A stretch of DNA of 64,000 bases from Bacillota bacterium (GTDB lineage Bacteria > Bacillota_I > Bacilli_A > RF39 > UBA660). Position numbers and translations under genes: made by a program. Shown piece after piece: positions 1 through 9,011 of this stretch (the stretch's first letter is position 1; every line of letters starts with the position of its first letter). The stretch spans positions 1-64,000 of the forward strand of contig JAEWOE010000005.1 in assembly GCA_023460995.1 (NCBI GenBank), in the 5' to 3' direction. The notes beneath the pieces are model-generated. The model made no database searches. It saw nothing but the letters and a program-made list of their open reading frames with translations, and was not told the origin of the DNA.

Positions 1-180
1 ACTGGACCTACCGGACCAACTGGATTAACTGGTGACATCGGGCCTACTGGACCTACTGGACCTACCGGACCAACTGGATTAACTGGTGACATCGGGCCTA
101 CTGGACCTACTGGACCTACCGGACCAACTGGATTAACTGGTGACATCGGGCCTACTGGACCTACTGGACCTACCGGACCA
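1..180 (+). repeat. Tandem 54-bp collagen-coding repeat
   Basis: Three exact copies of a 54-bp unit (7-60, 61-114, 115-168) and a partial fourth (169-180). Each unit encodes 18 residues, six Gly-X-Y triplets, including one GDIG step. The copies show no mismatch even at third codon positions, so they arose or were homogenised recently and copy number probably varies between strains. The array continues leftwards beyond the window. Confidence 0.95.
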
Positions 181-705
181 GTAGGTGCTGGAGCAGTAAT
201 TCCATTTGCATCAGGTGAACCCATTGAACCAACAACAATTGCGTTAGGGCTTGCTGGATTACCTGCACTTGTTGCTTTTGGTAACAGTGCACTATTAACA
301 ACTGTTCTTGGTGGCGCAATTGATTTAACAGGAGCGGTTGGAGTGGCAGAAAATATGTCATTCTCTACTCCAAGAGATGGCACTATAACTGACTTAACAG
401 CATATTTCAGTACAGTTGCTGCCTTAGCATTAGTAGGAACAACAATAACTGTTACTGCCCAATTATATAGTTCAACAACTCCAGATAATATATTTACAGC
501 TATACCTGGAGCAATAGTAACATTAGCACCAGCATTAACAGGTATACTTGCAATAGGAGCTATAAGTTCAGGAACTACAACTGGTCTTTCAATACCAGTA
601 ACTGCTGGTACAAGATTATTATTAGTATTTAGTATAACTGCTGCAGGAGTATCATTAATTAACACTGTAATCGGTTATGCAAGTGGTGGAGTTAACATAG
701 CATAA
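1..705 (+). CDS. BclA-type collagen-like exosporium glycoprotein, C-terminal part (5' end outside window)
   Basis: The open frame runs in from before position 1, so the start is missing. It begins with Gly-X-Y triplets rich in GPT, then (from about base 181) a globular C-terminal domain with FASGEPIEPT, a STPRDGTITDL segment and a PALTGILAIG segment. This arrangement and these motifs match the trimerising C-terminal domain of Bacillus and Clostridioides BclA proteins, which form hair-like filaments on the spore exosporium. Thr-rich triplets are the usual O-glycosylation positions, and the next gene is a glycosyltransferase, as beside bclA3 in C. difficile. A hairpin terminator follows. The spore-surface role is inferred from the family and from the other spore genes nearby. 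Confidence 0.85.
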   Translation, partial: TGPTGPTGLTGDIGPTGPTGPTGPTGLTGDIGPTGPTGPTGPTGLTGDIGPTGPTGPTGPVGAGAVIPFASGEPIEPTTIALGLAGLPALVAFGNSALLTTVLGGAIDLTGAVGVAENMSFSTPRDGTITDLTAYFSTVAALALVGTTITVTAQLYSSTTPDNIFTAIPGAIVTLAPALTGILAIGAISSGTTTGLSIPVTAGTRLLLVFSITAAGVSLINTVIGYASGGVNIA

Positions 706-715
706 TATATTAAAT

Positions 716-741
716 AAAAACCTGAATATTTCAGGTTTTTT
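716..741 (+). terminator. Intrinsic terminator after the collagen-like gene
   Basis: Six-base stem cctgaa/ttcagg with a 3-nt loop, extended by an A-run to the left and followed by six T residues. It lies 10 nt after the stop codon. Confidence 0.85.
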
Positions 742-785
742 GTTTACAAAATAATTTTTTTAATTAAATCCTTTTCTATAAAGAA

Positions 786-794
786 CATATAATA
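786..794 (+). promoter_or_regulatory. CATATAATA promoter-like box upstream of glycosyltransferase
   Basis: The box lies 27 nt before the start codon. It contains TATAAT (788-793), so it may be an ordinary sigma-A -10 element, but it also fits the sporulation sigma-K -10 pattern CATAnnnTA. The same box occurs upstream of 7575 and 10976. No convincing -35 element is seen. Confidence 0.35.
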
Positions 795-821
795 TAAAGA
801 AAAAGAAAAGTGAGGAATTAA

Positions 822-1910
822 ATGAAAAAGAAAATTTGTGTCTACACAATATGCAAAAATGAAGAGAAATTTGTAGAAAGATGGGTTAATTCGGCTAGAG
901 AAGCCGATTTGTTGGTAGTTGGTGACACCGGTTCTCTAGATGAATCAGTTGATAAACTTGAGAATTTAGGAGTGATTGTCTATAAATTAGATATTAATCC
1001 TTGGAGATTTGATGTTGCCCGCAACAAAGTTCTAGAGCTTATTCCAGGAGATGTAGATATTTGTGTTTCATTAGATATGGATGAGGTTTTAAGTACTGGT
1101 TGGAGAAAAATAGTTGAAGAAAATTGGAAGGATGATACAACACGTATTGGATATGTATATAACTGGAACTTTGATGAATACGGAAATCCTATAACTACTT
1201 TTATATCTAATAAGATTCATGAAAGGAAATCGTATAAATGGACTCATCCTGTACATGAAGTACTTGAGTATATTGGAGATAAAATAGAAAAAATTGAATT
1301 TGGAGGCGGAATTCACATTGATCATCATTCTGATCCGACAAAGTCAAGAGCGCAATATTTAGACTTATTAGAATTATCTGTTGAAGAAAAACCAGATGAT
1401 GATCGAAATGTTCATTATTTAGGTAGAGAATATATGTATCGTAGAATGTACGATAAATCTATTGAAATGCTAAAAAAACATTTAGAACTTAAAACAGCTA
1501 CTTGGAAGGATGAAAGATGTGCTTCAATGCGCTTCATAGGAAGATGCTATATAGGTCTTAAAGATTATTCTGAAGCTAAAAAATGGCTTGATTTAGCAAT
1601 ATTAGAAGCACCATATCTAAGAGATCCCTATGTTGAAAGAGCATTACTTGCGTACATTGAAGAAGATTGGGAATCAATAGAAAGAAATTGTAATCAAGCA
1701 TTAAAAATTAAGGAAAATCAAAAAACATACATAAATGAACAATTCAGTTATGATTATACAATTTATGATTTACTATCTTTAGCTTGTTATTATAGAGGAA
1801 ATTATGATGAAGCCTATAAGAATATTAATTTAGCTTTAGAAATGAATCCCAAAGACGAAAGATTATTAGAAAACAAAAAATTAATATGGAATAAAATAAG
1901 TTCAGTATAA
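822..1910 (+). CDS. Family 2-type glycosyltransferase with C-terminal TPR-like region
   Basis: A 362-residue cytosolic protein with no signal peptide. The N-terminal GT-A domain starts CVYTICKNEEKFVERW and has the DTGS and DMDE (DxD-type metal/nucleotide-sugar binding) motifs, followed by a WTHPVHE segment. Residues from about 190 to the end form helical repeats of TPR type (YDKSIEMLKKHLEL, YDEAYKNINLALEMNP). It lies 116 nt after the BclA-like gene, the same layout as C. difficile bclA3-sgtA, so glycosylation of that collagen-like protein is the most likely job (inference). A GTGAGGA ribosome site precedes the ATG. The sugar transferred cannot be read from sequence. Confidence 0.8.
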   Translation: MKKKICVYTICKNEEKFVERWVNSAREADLLVVGDTGSLDESVDKLENLGVIVYKLDINPWRFDVARNKVLELIPGDVDICVSLDMDEVLSTGWRKIVEENWKDDTTRIGYVYNWNFDEYGNPITTFISNKIHERKSYKWTHPVHEVLEYIGDKIEKIEFGGGIHIDHHSDPTKSRAQYLDLLELSVEEKPDDDRNVHYLGREYMYRRMYDKSIEMLKKHLELKTATWKDERCASMRFIGRCYIGLKDYSEAKKWLDLAILEAPYLRDPYVERALLAYIEEDWESIERNCNQALKIKENQKTYINEQFSYDYTIYDLLSLACYYRGNYDEAYKNINLALEMNPKDERLLENKKLIWNKISSV

Positions 1911-1926
1911 ACTGAACTTATTTTTT
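1893..1926. terminator. Bidirectional terminator between convergent genes
   Basis: Fourteen-base inverted repeat (1893-1906 with 1911-1924) with a 4-nt loop and T-rich tails on both strands. It overlaps the glycosyltransferase stop codon and serves the minus-strand gene ending at 1930. Confidence 0.85.
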
Positions 1927-1929
1927 AAC

Positions 1930-2436
1930 TTATTTACTCTTTATTTCTTCTAGCTCTTCCTTTACTTTATTAAAGAAAGAATCTAATAATTTTTGTGGCT
2001 CTTCCCTAGCCATGGGAAATAAATTAGCACCATCTAAAAAGCCATCTACTATTTTCAAATTATAATAAATTGATACATTAAAATCTTTTATTTCACTGCA
2101 AAATGCATACATACTTTCCTTTTGCTCTTCTGTTATAGCATCAGGCATCATAAAAAATCCTGTTTTACCATACTTTTTAGCATCTTTTGTTGCATTTAGA
2201 AAAACAACAGAGCCTAATCTAGAAATTAGATAAGCCGCTATTTCAGGGGCATGTCTATTATTTAAGACTTTAAACATATCAATATCAGAATATTTACTAT
2301 CTATGTATTCTATAAGATAATCAATATGATTTAAATCTCCAATCCGAAGATCACCATATTTTTCGATTTTTCCTACTTCTATATTTCTTTTACTGTCATC
2401 ATTTCCATAGATAATAGCAAATTTATAATTTTCCAT
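1930..2436 (-). CDS. Hypothetical cytosolic protein
   Basis: A 168-residue acidic protein with no recognised family, signal peptide or membrane segment. I chose the ATG at 2436 (MENYKFAIIYGNDD) because an AGGTGG ribosome site lies 6 nt before it; an in-frame ATG at 2454 lies upstream of that site. The N-terminus (FAIIYGNDDS followed by an alternating hydrophobic pattern) suggests an alpha/beta fold. It ends with a charged helix (KVKEELEEIK). It stands alone between two surface-protein genes, in convergent orientation with the glycosyltransferase gene. Function unknown. Confidence 0.6.
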   Translation of the reverse strand: MENYKFAIIYGNDDSKRNIEVGKIEKYGDLRIGDLNHIDYLIEYIDSKYSDIDMFKVLNNRHAPEIAAYLISRLGSVVFLNATKDAKKYGKTGFFMMPDAITEEQKESMYAFCSEIKDFNVSIYYNLKIVDGFLDGANLFPMAREEPQKLLDSFFNKVKEELEEIKSK

Positions 2437-2501
2437 TAAATTCCACCTGCTCATTTTAATTTATCAAATTATGAATTAGTTATATTATACTATTTTAATC
2501 A

Positions 2502-5500
2502 TTAGTAATCAACATTTGTCATTTTAGCATTCTTTAATACCTGAAAATTACCGCCTGTACTATCTCCTAAAAATACATAACTTGTAGATGCTGTTAATGT
2601 ATAAGAAACAGATATAGTTCCAGTAGCATTTGATATATTTTTTACACCAGAAGTCCTACCATGATTTCCTACTAACATCTCTATAACTGTAGAATTATTT
2701 TTTGTATATTGAGGATTAAAAATAGTAAACTCTACAACTATATTAGGTGAGCCTAGAGTACCACTTGATGATGCTGTTCCTTCATACCTAATTCGTACAT
2801 ATTTTGAGGTTGAGTAGTATGAAACCCGCTGATAAGAATTATCTGAACCACCAAATATGATTTTACTATAAGCCGGATTACTTGCTGATAAACCAGAGTA
2901 GCTACTTGATCCTCCACCAAATGTTATGTATGAGTTTGAACCAACATAAACAGAATTATATGATGTTCCAAACATATTAACAGAGAATGGTAGTGAGACT
3001 GATTTGAATGTATCATCACCACTTGCATTTTGAATACCAGTCCAACCGGCTGGTGGATAAGTTGCGCCAGAGATACCATAAACTGGTAATCTGTTTTCCA
3101 TAATGTAGTCATAAGAAGTAAATTCTGTAACATTTACGATTCTTGTTACTGGAGTTGCAGCATTTCCATTACTATCAGTAGCATTATAAGTAATTGTATA
3201 AGAACCTATTACTGAAGTATCAACTATTCCAGTTGACGTCGCTGTTAAATTGGAATCATAATTATCTGTAACTGTTACTCCTGCATCAGTATAAGTAAAT
3301 CCTAAAGTAGCACTAGCTGGATTACTTCCTTTTAAAGTTATAACTGGTGGTGTTGTATCAACCACCCTAACAGTTCGCACAGCCGTTACTGAATTACCTA
3401 TATAATCACTAACACTATACGTCACTGTATAAGTTCCTAATATATTTGTAATGACTGTACTAGTTGCTGAAATTTTATCTGTTATATTTCCATCTTCAAC
3501 ATCAGTCGCCGTAGCGCCTTGGTCATTATAAATACTACCCGCTTCAATAGTAATAGAACTATTACCATTTATTGTCAAAACTGGGTCATTTTTGTCTTCA
3601 TATACATATGTTGGTGTTATATTTATTGTTTTATCGTCTCCGTTATTATAAAATGCCGAAGATGAAACTGATACTGATGAAGGCATATTATTGATAACAG
3701 CATTTCCTTGTGCAATAAAGTTATTAGAAAAAGCTTGATCACCAATAGAATTAACACTACTTGGAATATTAATACTATTTAACTTATTAGCAGCAAATGC
3801 TAACGTTTCTATTGAAGTTACAGTGCTTGGTATTGTTACATTAGTCAAATTTACATTATATAATGCTTTTTCACCTATTACAGTAACATTATTTGGTATT
3901 ATAATATCTGAAACTTTTGCTCCACCATAACTAACTAAAACATTATTAGTTGTACCATCACTATTACGTCCGAGTATAAAAGCTGATGTATCAGATAATT
4001 TATTTCCATTAAATGCGGCAGCACCAAGTGAAGTAACACTATTTGGTATTGATAGACTATTTATTTGGTTTTTAAAGAACGCCCCTTCACCAATAGTGGT
4101 AATACTGCTTGGTAAATTTAGTGTACTAATTAAGTTATTAGCAAAAGCTCCATTAGCTATTGTTTTTAAGGTAGATGGAATGGTTAAATTTTCTATGTAA
4201 TTATATTCAAACGCATTTTCTCCATCAATAGATGTAATACCATTAGGAATCACTAAACTAGTTAAAGAATTACCATAAAAAGCTCTATTTCCTATACTAG
4301 TTAAGTTTTTTGATAGTTTCAAGCTAACTAATTGATTTTGATAGAAAGCGCTATCTCCTATTGAAGTAACACTATCCGGTATATTTAATTCTTCTATTTG
4401 ACAATCATGAAAAGCGCCATAACCTATTACTTTTGCTCCATCTGGTATAGTTAACTCTTGTACTACACTACCATCAAAAACAAAGGAGTCCATTGTCTCT
4501 AAACTACTTGAAAGTCTTACTGTTGTTATTTGATTATTGCCAAAAGACTGAAAATCTAGCGTTCTAACACTATCTGGAAGAATTACTGAAGTTATATTAT
4601 TATCTAAGAAAGCAAATCTTCCTATTATTTCTACACCATCTAGTATTTCAAGATTATTAATTTCACTTCTTTCAAAAGCAAATTCGCCTATATTTTTAGC
4701 ACCAACAATAAGTTTATCTATTACTGCATTTTCAAATGCATGATGATCGACAGTTTGAACAGATGTTGGTATTGATACCTCTCCAAAGCTACCAGCAAAA
4801 GACTGATAACCAACAAATGTTACAGTGTCTGGTAATATTGCAGACTCTATATTTGATGCACTTGGTGAGTAAAAACTAAACTCATTTATTGTTTCTATTC
4901 CATCAAGAATTGTAAGTTTTTCTAGTGAATCAAGGTCTCCAAATGAAAAGTAATTAATTATTTTTGCTCCTACAGTTAGATTAACTATGCCACTATTTTG
5001 AAACGCATGTGATACAACTTCATCTACCGTCGATGGAACAATAACATCTTTTAAATTTTGACAAGACTGAAATGCATTGTAAGGTACAGTCTTAATACCA
5101 CTTGGTATTTTAATAGAAGTTACCCCAGATAACTGAAAAGCACCATCACCAAGCGTAGTAAGACTTTCTGGTAAATTAACTTCTTTTAAACTTGAACTAG
5201 CAAAAGCATAAGTTCCTATTGTTGTGACTGTATTAGGGATATAAACTTTGTCCAGATTAGACATAGATGCGAATGATGTCATACCAAGTGATGTTACAGT
5301 TACACCATTAATTTTACTTGGAATATTCACAATCATATTAGAAGAATTACAATACTGTGAACTAGTATTATATCTAACTATTGTGCCAGTTGATGAATCA
5401 AATTCAAAACAGTAATCTGGAGTATACCAACCACTATCGGATACTTCAATAGTTCTAACTTCCTTAGCTGTATTTCCTAATGAATTTGTGACAGTATAAA

Positions 5501-7361
5501 CTACTGTGTATGTTCCATATTTGTTCGGGTTTAAATCTGTTGTTACTTTTATTTTAGATGATACATTACCATCATTTTTATCTATAGCAGTTGCTCCAGC
5601 ATCTGTATATGTTGATCCTTTTGCAATGTAAACTGTTTCATCTCCAATTAAAGTTATATCTGGTCTTATATTATCAACCACTAAAACAGGCCTAAAACCA
5701 TAAGAATCAGTTGGAGTACCATCGCTATAAAACGTATTATATATTCCAGCAACACTGTTCATAGAAAAATTTCCACCCTTTGTAAAGAAAGGTCCAGAAG
5801 AATACGGATAAACTATATAGTCATTATACCAATTAGAAGTACCAGTACCTGTTGTTCCTACTTCATATAAAGCATCACCATATTTCTTAGATGCTAATTC
5901 AAAACTATAAGATTGTCTATCATATGTATCAAAAGTATATATATCCTTATATTTGCTTTTTGCATTATAAATAGAGCTAGACTCAAGAGTTGGCAATACA
6001 AAAATATCAGACTTGTAATTAACATATGCTGCAGTAAATTCGAATAATCCCCCACTCATATCATATATACCCGTAGTATTACCAGTTGTACTAGCTTGCA
6101 TACCATTTTCTGTTTCATAAGAATAAGATGTGCCAGGATTAGCAGATGCAGCATCCCCAGCGTTTCCAGTAATTAAATTAAAATTGTTATTAATCCAAAC
6201 TTCATCATTTTTACCAATTGAAGATTGTGCTAAATAAGAAACTGCTCCCCACTCACTATTCTTAATTAAATGAGTATCAACTTCAGTTGTAATTGATTGC
6301 CATGCATATGAAGTATCTTTTTTTAAATTTAATGATGTAGTAAACGCGTTACTATTACTTATATACCTCCAAGCATTAGCATTAGGTAAAATCCTTAATG
6401 AAAGATTTGATAAATTGCAATCATCAAAATTTGCTGAAGAATAGCAATTACTATTTTGATCAGAACTAGCTTCAAATTTTGCTACCCAAATACCAGGTAA
6501 ATCAATATTGTTAAATTTAAAAGCTGGATGAACAATATAATTAGTTTGTTTGTCATCTTCATAAGTTGGATCTTTGTCAACAATCGCACCATCACTTGTA
6601 TTGTTACTTCTTCCCATTAAAAACTTAATATCTATAGTTCCTGCTGTTGAGCCATGAAACCCACTAGAAATCTTATATGCATATCTTGGAATCCATACCC
6701 ACATAGCTAAAACATCATTCATATCTATTTCAACATCTGCGTGGTTGTATTTATCTTTTGCACTTGAATTAATGCTAATAGCATTAGCCCATTTCTTATC
6801 TTCATTTGTATAATCATACCATTCATTAGCATCAGTCTCGGTTGTTACCCATGAACTTCCATTCCATATAACAGGAAGCATCCCTGAATTTAATTTTGGA
6901 AGGTTTACTTCTTTATCATCATTATATTCATCGCGAATACTAATAGCTAAATCACAATCTAAATCAGTATCAACCATTTCGCTACAGCTAATACCTTTAT
7001 TTATTGTTACTTTTTCATCTATATAGTCAACTTTATAATTATTAACACATAATGAAGCAGATTTTACCTCGCCATCACTATTTATAATTACTATACCTTT
7101 AGATGGTTTTGTGCCTTTAATATTTATAATAGACTCTAAACTAGAAACAGTATAACAACTTGGAATATTTTCACCATTTAAAATTCTTAAAGATATCATT
7201 TTTTCAACAGCATCAATATATTCTAAAACACTTATCTTTATTGACTCTTCTTTTGCTTGTGATACTAATTTAGAAATTATTGGAGTAGTAATTAACAATA
7301 ATATTCCCAATATTAATATAATTGCGATTAATTCTATTAAAGTAAACCCTTTTTTTCTCAT
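2502..7361 (-). CDS. Giant prepilin-leader surface protein with FGE/CLec-like, BspA leucine-rich and Ig-like domains
   Basis: About 1619 residues. The N-terminus is a type IV prepilin leader (MRKKGFTLIEL, cleavage expected after Gly) with a hydrophobic helix to about residue 30. Then come a pilin-like stalk (to ~140), a formylglycine-generating-enzyme/C-type-lectin-like domain (~157-560; YDMSGGLFEF, FRPVLVV), a DUF5011 Ig-like domain (~567-640), a long array of about 23-residue BspA-type leucine-rich repeats (~677-1215; pattern LTSIGNRAFYGN), two more DUF5011 domains (~1253-1412) and a C-terminal beta domain. I use the ATG at 7361, which has an AAGGTGA site; an in-frame ATG at 7376 overlaps that site. 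BspA repeats and DUF5011 domains are typical of secreted adhesins; the adhesin role is inferred. No pilus assembly genes are nearby. Confidence 0.85.
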   Translation of the reverse strand: MRKKGFTLIELIAIILILGILLLITTPIISKLVSQAKEESIKISVLEYIDAVEKMISLRILNGENIPSCYTVSSLESIINIKGTKPSKGIVIINSDGEVKSASLCVNNYKVDYIDEKVTINKGISCSEMVDTDLDCDLAISIRDEYNDDKEVNLPKLNSGMLPVIWNGSSWVTTETDANEWYDYTNEDKKWANAISINSSAKDKYNHADVEIDMNDVLAMWVWIPRYAYKISSGFHGSTAGTIDIKFLMGRSNNTSDGAIVDKDPTYEDDKQTNYIVHPAFKFNNIDLPGIWVAKFEASSDQNSNCYSSANFDDCNLSNLSLRILPNANAWRYISNSNAFTTSLNLKKDTSYAWQSITTEVDTHLIKNSEWGAVSYLAQSSIGKNDEVWINNNFNLITGNAGDAASANPGTSYSYETENGMQASTTGNTTGIYDMSGGLFEFTAAYVNYKSDIFVLPTLESSSIYNAKSKYKDIYTFDTYDRQSYSFELASKKYGDALYEVGTTGTGTSNWYNDYIVYPYSSGPFFTKGGNFSMNSVAGIYNTFYSDGTPTDSYGFRPVLVVDNIRPDITLIGDETVYIAKGSTYTDAGATAIDKNDGNVSSKIKVTTDLNPNKYGTYTVVYTVTNSLGNTAKEVRTIEVSDSGWYTPDYCFEFDSSTGTIVRYNTSSQYCNSSNMIVNIPSKINGVTVTSLGMTSFASMSNLDKVYIPNTVTTIGTYAFASSSLKEVNLPESLTTLGDGAFQLSGVTSIKIPSGIKTVPYNAFQSCQNLKDVIVPSTVDEVVSHAFQNSGIVNLTVGAKIINYFSFGDLDSLEKLTILDGIETINEFSFYSPSASNIESAILPDTVTFVGYQSFAGSFGEVSIPTSVQTVDHHAFENAVIDKLIVGAKNIGEFAFERSEINNLEILDGVEIIGRFAFLDNNITSVILPDSVRTLDFQSFGNNQITTVRLSSSLETMDSFVFDGSVVQELTIPDGAKVIGYGAFHDCQIEELNIPDSVTSIGDSAFYQNQLVSLKLSKNLTSIGNRAFYGNSLTSLVIPNGITSIDGENAFEYNYIENLTIPSTLKTIANGAFANNLISTLNLPSSITTIGEGAFFKNQINSLSIPNSVTSLGAAAFNGNKLSDTSAFILGRNSDGTTNNVLVSYGGAKVSDIIIPNNVTVIGEKALYNVNLTNVTIPSTVTSIETLAFAANKLNSINIPSSVNSIGDQAFSNNFIAQGNAVINNMPSSVSVSSSAFYNNGDDKTINITPTYVYEDKNDPVLTINGNSSITIEAGSIYNDQGATATDVEDGNITDKISATSTVITNILGTYTVTYSVSDYIGNSVTAVRTVRVVDTTPPVITLKGSNPASATLGFTYTDAGVTVTDNYDSNLTATSTGIVDTSVIGSYTITYNATDSNGNAATPVTRIVNVTEFTSYDYIMENRLPVYGISGATYPPAGWTGIQNASGDDTFKSVSLPFSVNMFGTSYNSVYVGSNSYITFGGGSSSYSGLSASNPAYSKIIFGGSDNSYQRVSYYSTSKYVRIRYEGTASSSGTLGSPNIVVEFTIFNPQYTKNNSTVIEMLVGNHGRTSGVKNISNATGTISVSYTLTASTSYVFLGDSTGGNFQVLKNAKMTNVDY

Positions 7362-7415
7362 ATACTTCACCTTCATAAAGCAAACACATACTACACACTT
7401 ACTTATCTTAAATAT

Positions 7416-7446
7416 ATTATAACATACTTTAATTTTGTATGTTCAA
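7416..7446 (-). promoter_or_regulatory. Sigma-A type promoter of the giant surface protein
   Basis: On the minus strand a TTGAAC -35 box (7446-7441) lies 19 nt from TATAAT (7421-7416), which is preceded by TG (extended -10). The spacer is long, so the extended -10 may carry most of the signal. Confidence 0.45.
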
Positions 7447-7517
7447 AAATATTAGACTGATAAAGTATAAGTAAAAATATTTTATTACAATATAATAAAT
7501 CATATAAGTATACAAGT

Positions 7518-7526
7518 CATATACTA
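7518..7526 (+). promoter_or_regulatory. CATATACTA promoter-like box upstream of glycosyltransferase-methyltransferase
   Basis: Fits CATAnnnTA and lies about 48 nt before the GTG start at 7575. It is the same box as at 10928 and close to that at 786. An ATC triplet lies 16 nt upstream, a poor match to the AC of a sigma-K -35 element. Confidence 0.3.
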
Positions 7527-7574
7527 TAAACTATAACCTTATATTTCATATATTATTATGTAGGAGATGAAAAA

Positions 7575-8933
7575 GTGAATAAAAGAAAAACTTCCATCGT
7601 AATTATTACCTATAATAATTTAGATTACACAAAAGATTGTATAAGTAGCATAAGAAAATATACAAAAAAAGGAACTTATGAAATTATAGTTGTTGACAAT
7701 CTTTCAAGTGATGGGACAAGACAATGGCTTAAAGAACAAAAAAATATAAAAATAGTATTAAATAATGAAAATATGGGTTTCCCTAAAGGATGTAATCAGG
7801 GAATTAAAAAAGCAAACCCTAATTATGATATCTTATTACTTAATAATGATACTATAGTTACCGAAAACTGGTTAGATAATTTAAATAAATGTTTATATAG
7901 TGATGATAAAATTGGAGCAGTTGGTGCCGTTTGTAATCATAATGAAAATTTGCAAGGAGTCAATTTTTCTTATGAAAATTTTGATATAATGCAGGAACTT
8001 GCGAAAGCTAATAATATATCAAATAAAGAAAAATGGGAAGAAAAAGTATTTCTAATAGGTTTTTGTATATTAATAAAAAGAAATGTATTAGAAGAAATTG
8101 GATATCTGGATGAAGAATATACTCCTGGTTATATAGACGATAATGATCTTTCGTTGCGTATAATAAAAAACGGTTATAAATTAATGTTATGCCATGATTG
8201 TTTTATACATCACTATTTAGGTTCAGCCTTTCGAAAAGATTTAACAAAATTCTATCCTATTCTTTCAAAAAATAGAGAATACTTTAAAAACAAATGGGGT
8301 TTTGAAACATTTGCTTTTGATGATATTAAATATGCGTCTTTGAAAATATTAGAAGATATGGACAAAAATGATTTAAAAGTGTTGGAAATACAATGTGGAA
8401 TTGGAGCAACAAGTTTAAAAATAAAGAATAATCATCCTGATATTCAAATACAAGGAATAGATTCTAATGAAGATAAAATAGAAATAGCAAAAAACATAAT
8501 ACAAGCTTATCACTCACCTATTGGGCTATTTCCAGAAAATTTACAAAAAGACTACTATGATTTTATAATTATTGGAGATATATTAGAAAAGCTTGATAAT
8601 CCAGAGAACTTTTTAAAAGATGCTTGGAGATATTTAAAACCTTGTGGCTCATTAATTGGAGAATTTTCAAACTCCTCACACTTCAATATAATAAAAAAGT
8701 TGCTAACTGATAACTGGTTTTACAATTCTACAGGAAAAAAAAATTATTTTACTTTAACCGATATGCATAAATTATGCCGAGAAACCGGATATAAAGATAT
8801 ATCTGTACTTCACTGGTATTCAGATACTGGTGAAGTTGATAATAATTTTATAAAAAGTTTGGGCAGTCTAGTTGGTGAAGAAAGACTATATTTATATAGG
8901 ACATATTACTATTCATTTAGATTTCAAAAATAG
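7575..8933 (+). CDS. Fusion of family 2 glycosyltransferase and SAM-dependent methyltransferase
   Basis: A 452-residue protein. Residues 1 to about 240 form a GT2 domain: TSIVIITYNNLDYTKDCI, VVDNLSSDGT, LLNNDT (in place of DxD) and EEYTPGYIDDNDLSLR (the ED/DD-type acceptor region). From about residue 265 a class I methyltransferase fold follows: VLEIQCGIGAT (motif I, with Gln where a Gly is usual), GIDSNEDKI, then DFIIIGDILEKLDNP. It starts at GTG; the AGGAGA site 8 nt upstream fits this GTG, and the ATG at 7567 is in another frame and closes at once. Such fusions build methylated glycans on surface or spore proteins; the substrate here is unknown. Confidence 0.8.
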   Translation: MNKRKTSIVIITYNNLDYTKDCISSIRKYTKKGTYEIIVVDNLSSDGTRQWLKEQKNIKIVLNNENMGFPKGCNQGIKKANPNYDILLLNNDTIVTENWLDNLNKCLYSDDKIGAVGAVCNHNENLQGVNFSYENFDIMQELAKANNISNKEKWEEKVFLIGFCILIKRNVLEEIGYLDEEYTPGYIDDNDLSLRIIKNGYKLMLCHDCFIHHYLGSAFRKDLTKFYPILSKNREYFKNKWGFETFAFDDIKYASLKILEDMDKNDLKVLEIQCGIGATSLKIKNNHPDIQIQGIDSNEDKIEIAKNIIQAYHSPIGLFPENLQKDYYDFIIIGDILEKLDNPENFLKDAWRYLKPCGSLIGEFSNSSHFNIIKKLLTDNWFYNSTGKKNYFTLTDMHKLCRETGYKDISVLHWYSDTGEVDNNFIKSLGSLVGEERLYLYRTYYYSFRFQK

Positions 8934-8963
8934 AATTAATTATCAAATGTAAATAAGCAAAAT

Positions 8964-8988
8964 AAAACTAGTCTTTACGACTAGTTTT
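8964..8988. terminator. Bidirectional terminator
   Basis: Ten-base perfect inverted repeat aaaactagtc/gactagtttt with a 5-nt loop, between the convergent genes ending at 8933 and 9012. Confidence 0.85.
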
Positions 8989-9011
8989 TAGATACTTCAA
9001 TACTTATTTGT

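Noticed and set aside
1..180. Regular repeats resembling a CRISPR array
   Set aside because: The 54-bp units are directly adjacent without spacers and encode Gly-X-Y collagen triplets in one open frame.
2502..7361. Variable region inside the giant protein's lectin-like domain
   Set aside because: The corresponding end of the domain (about 5690-5790) keeps the AT-rich background composition and is internal to the gene.
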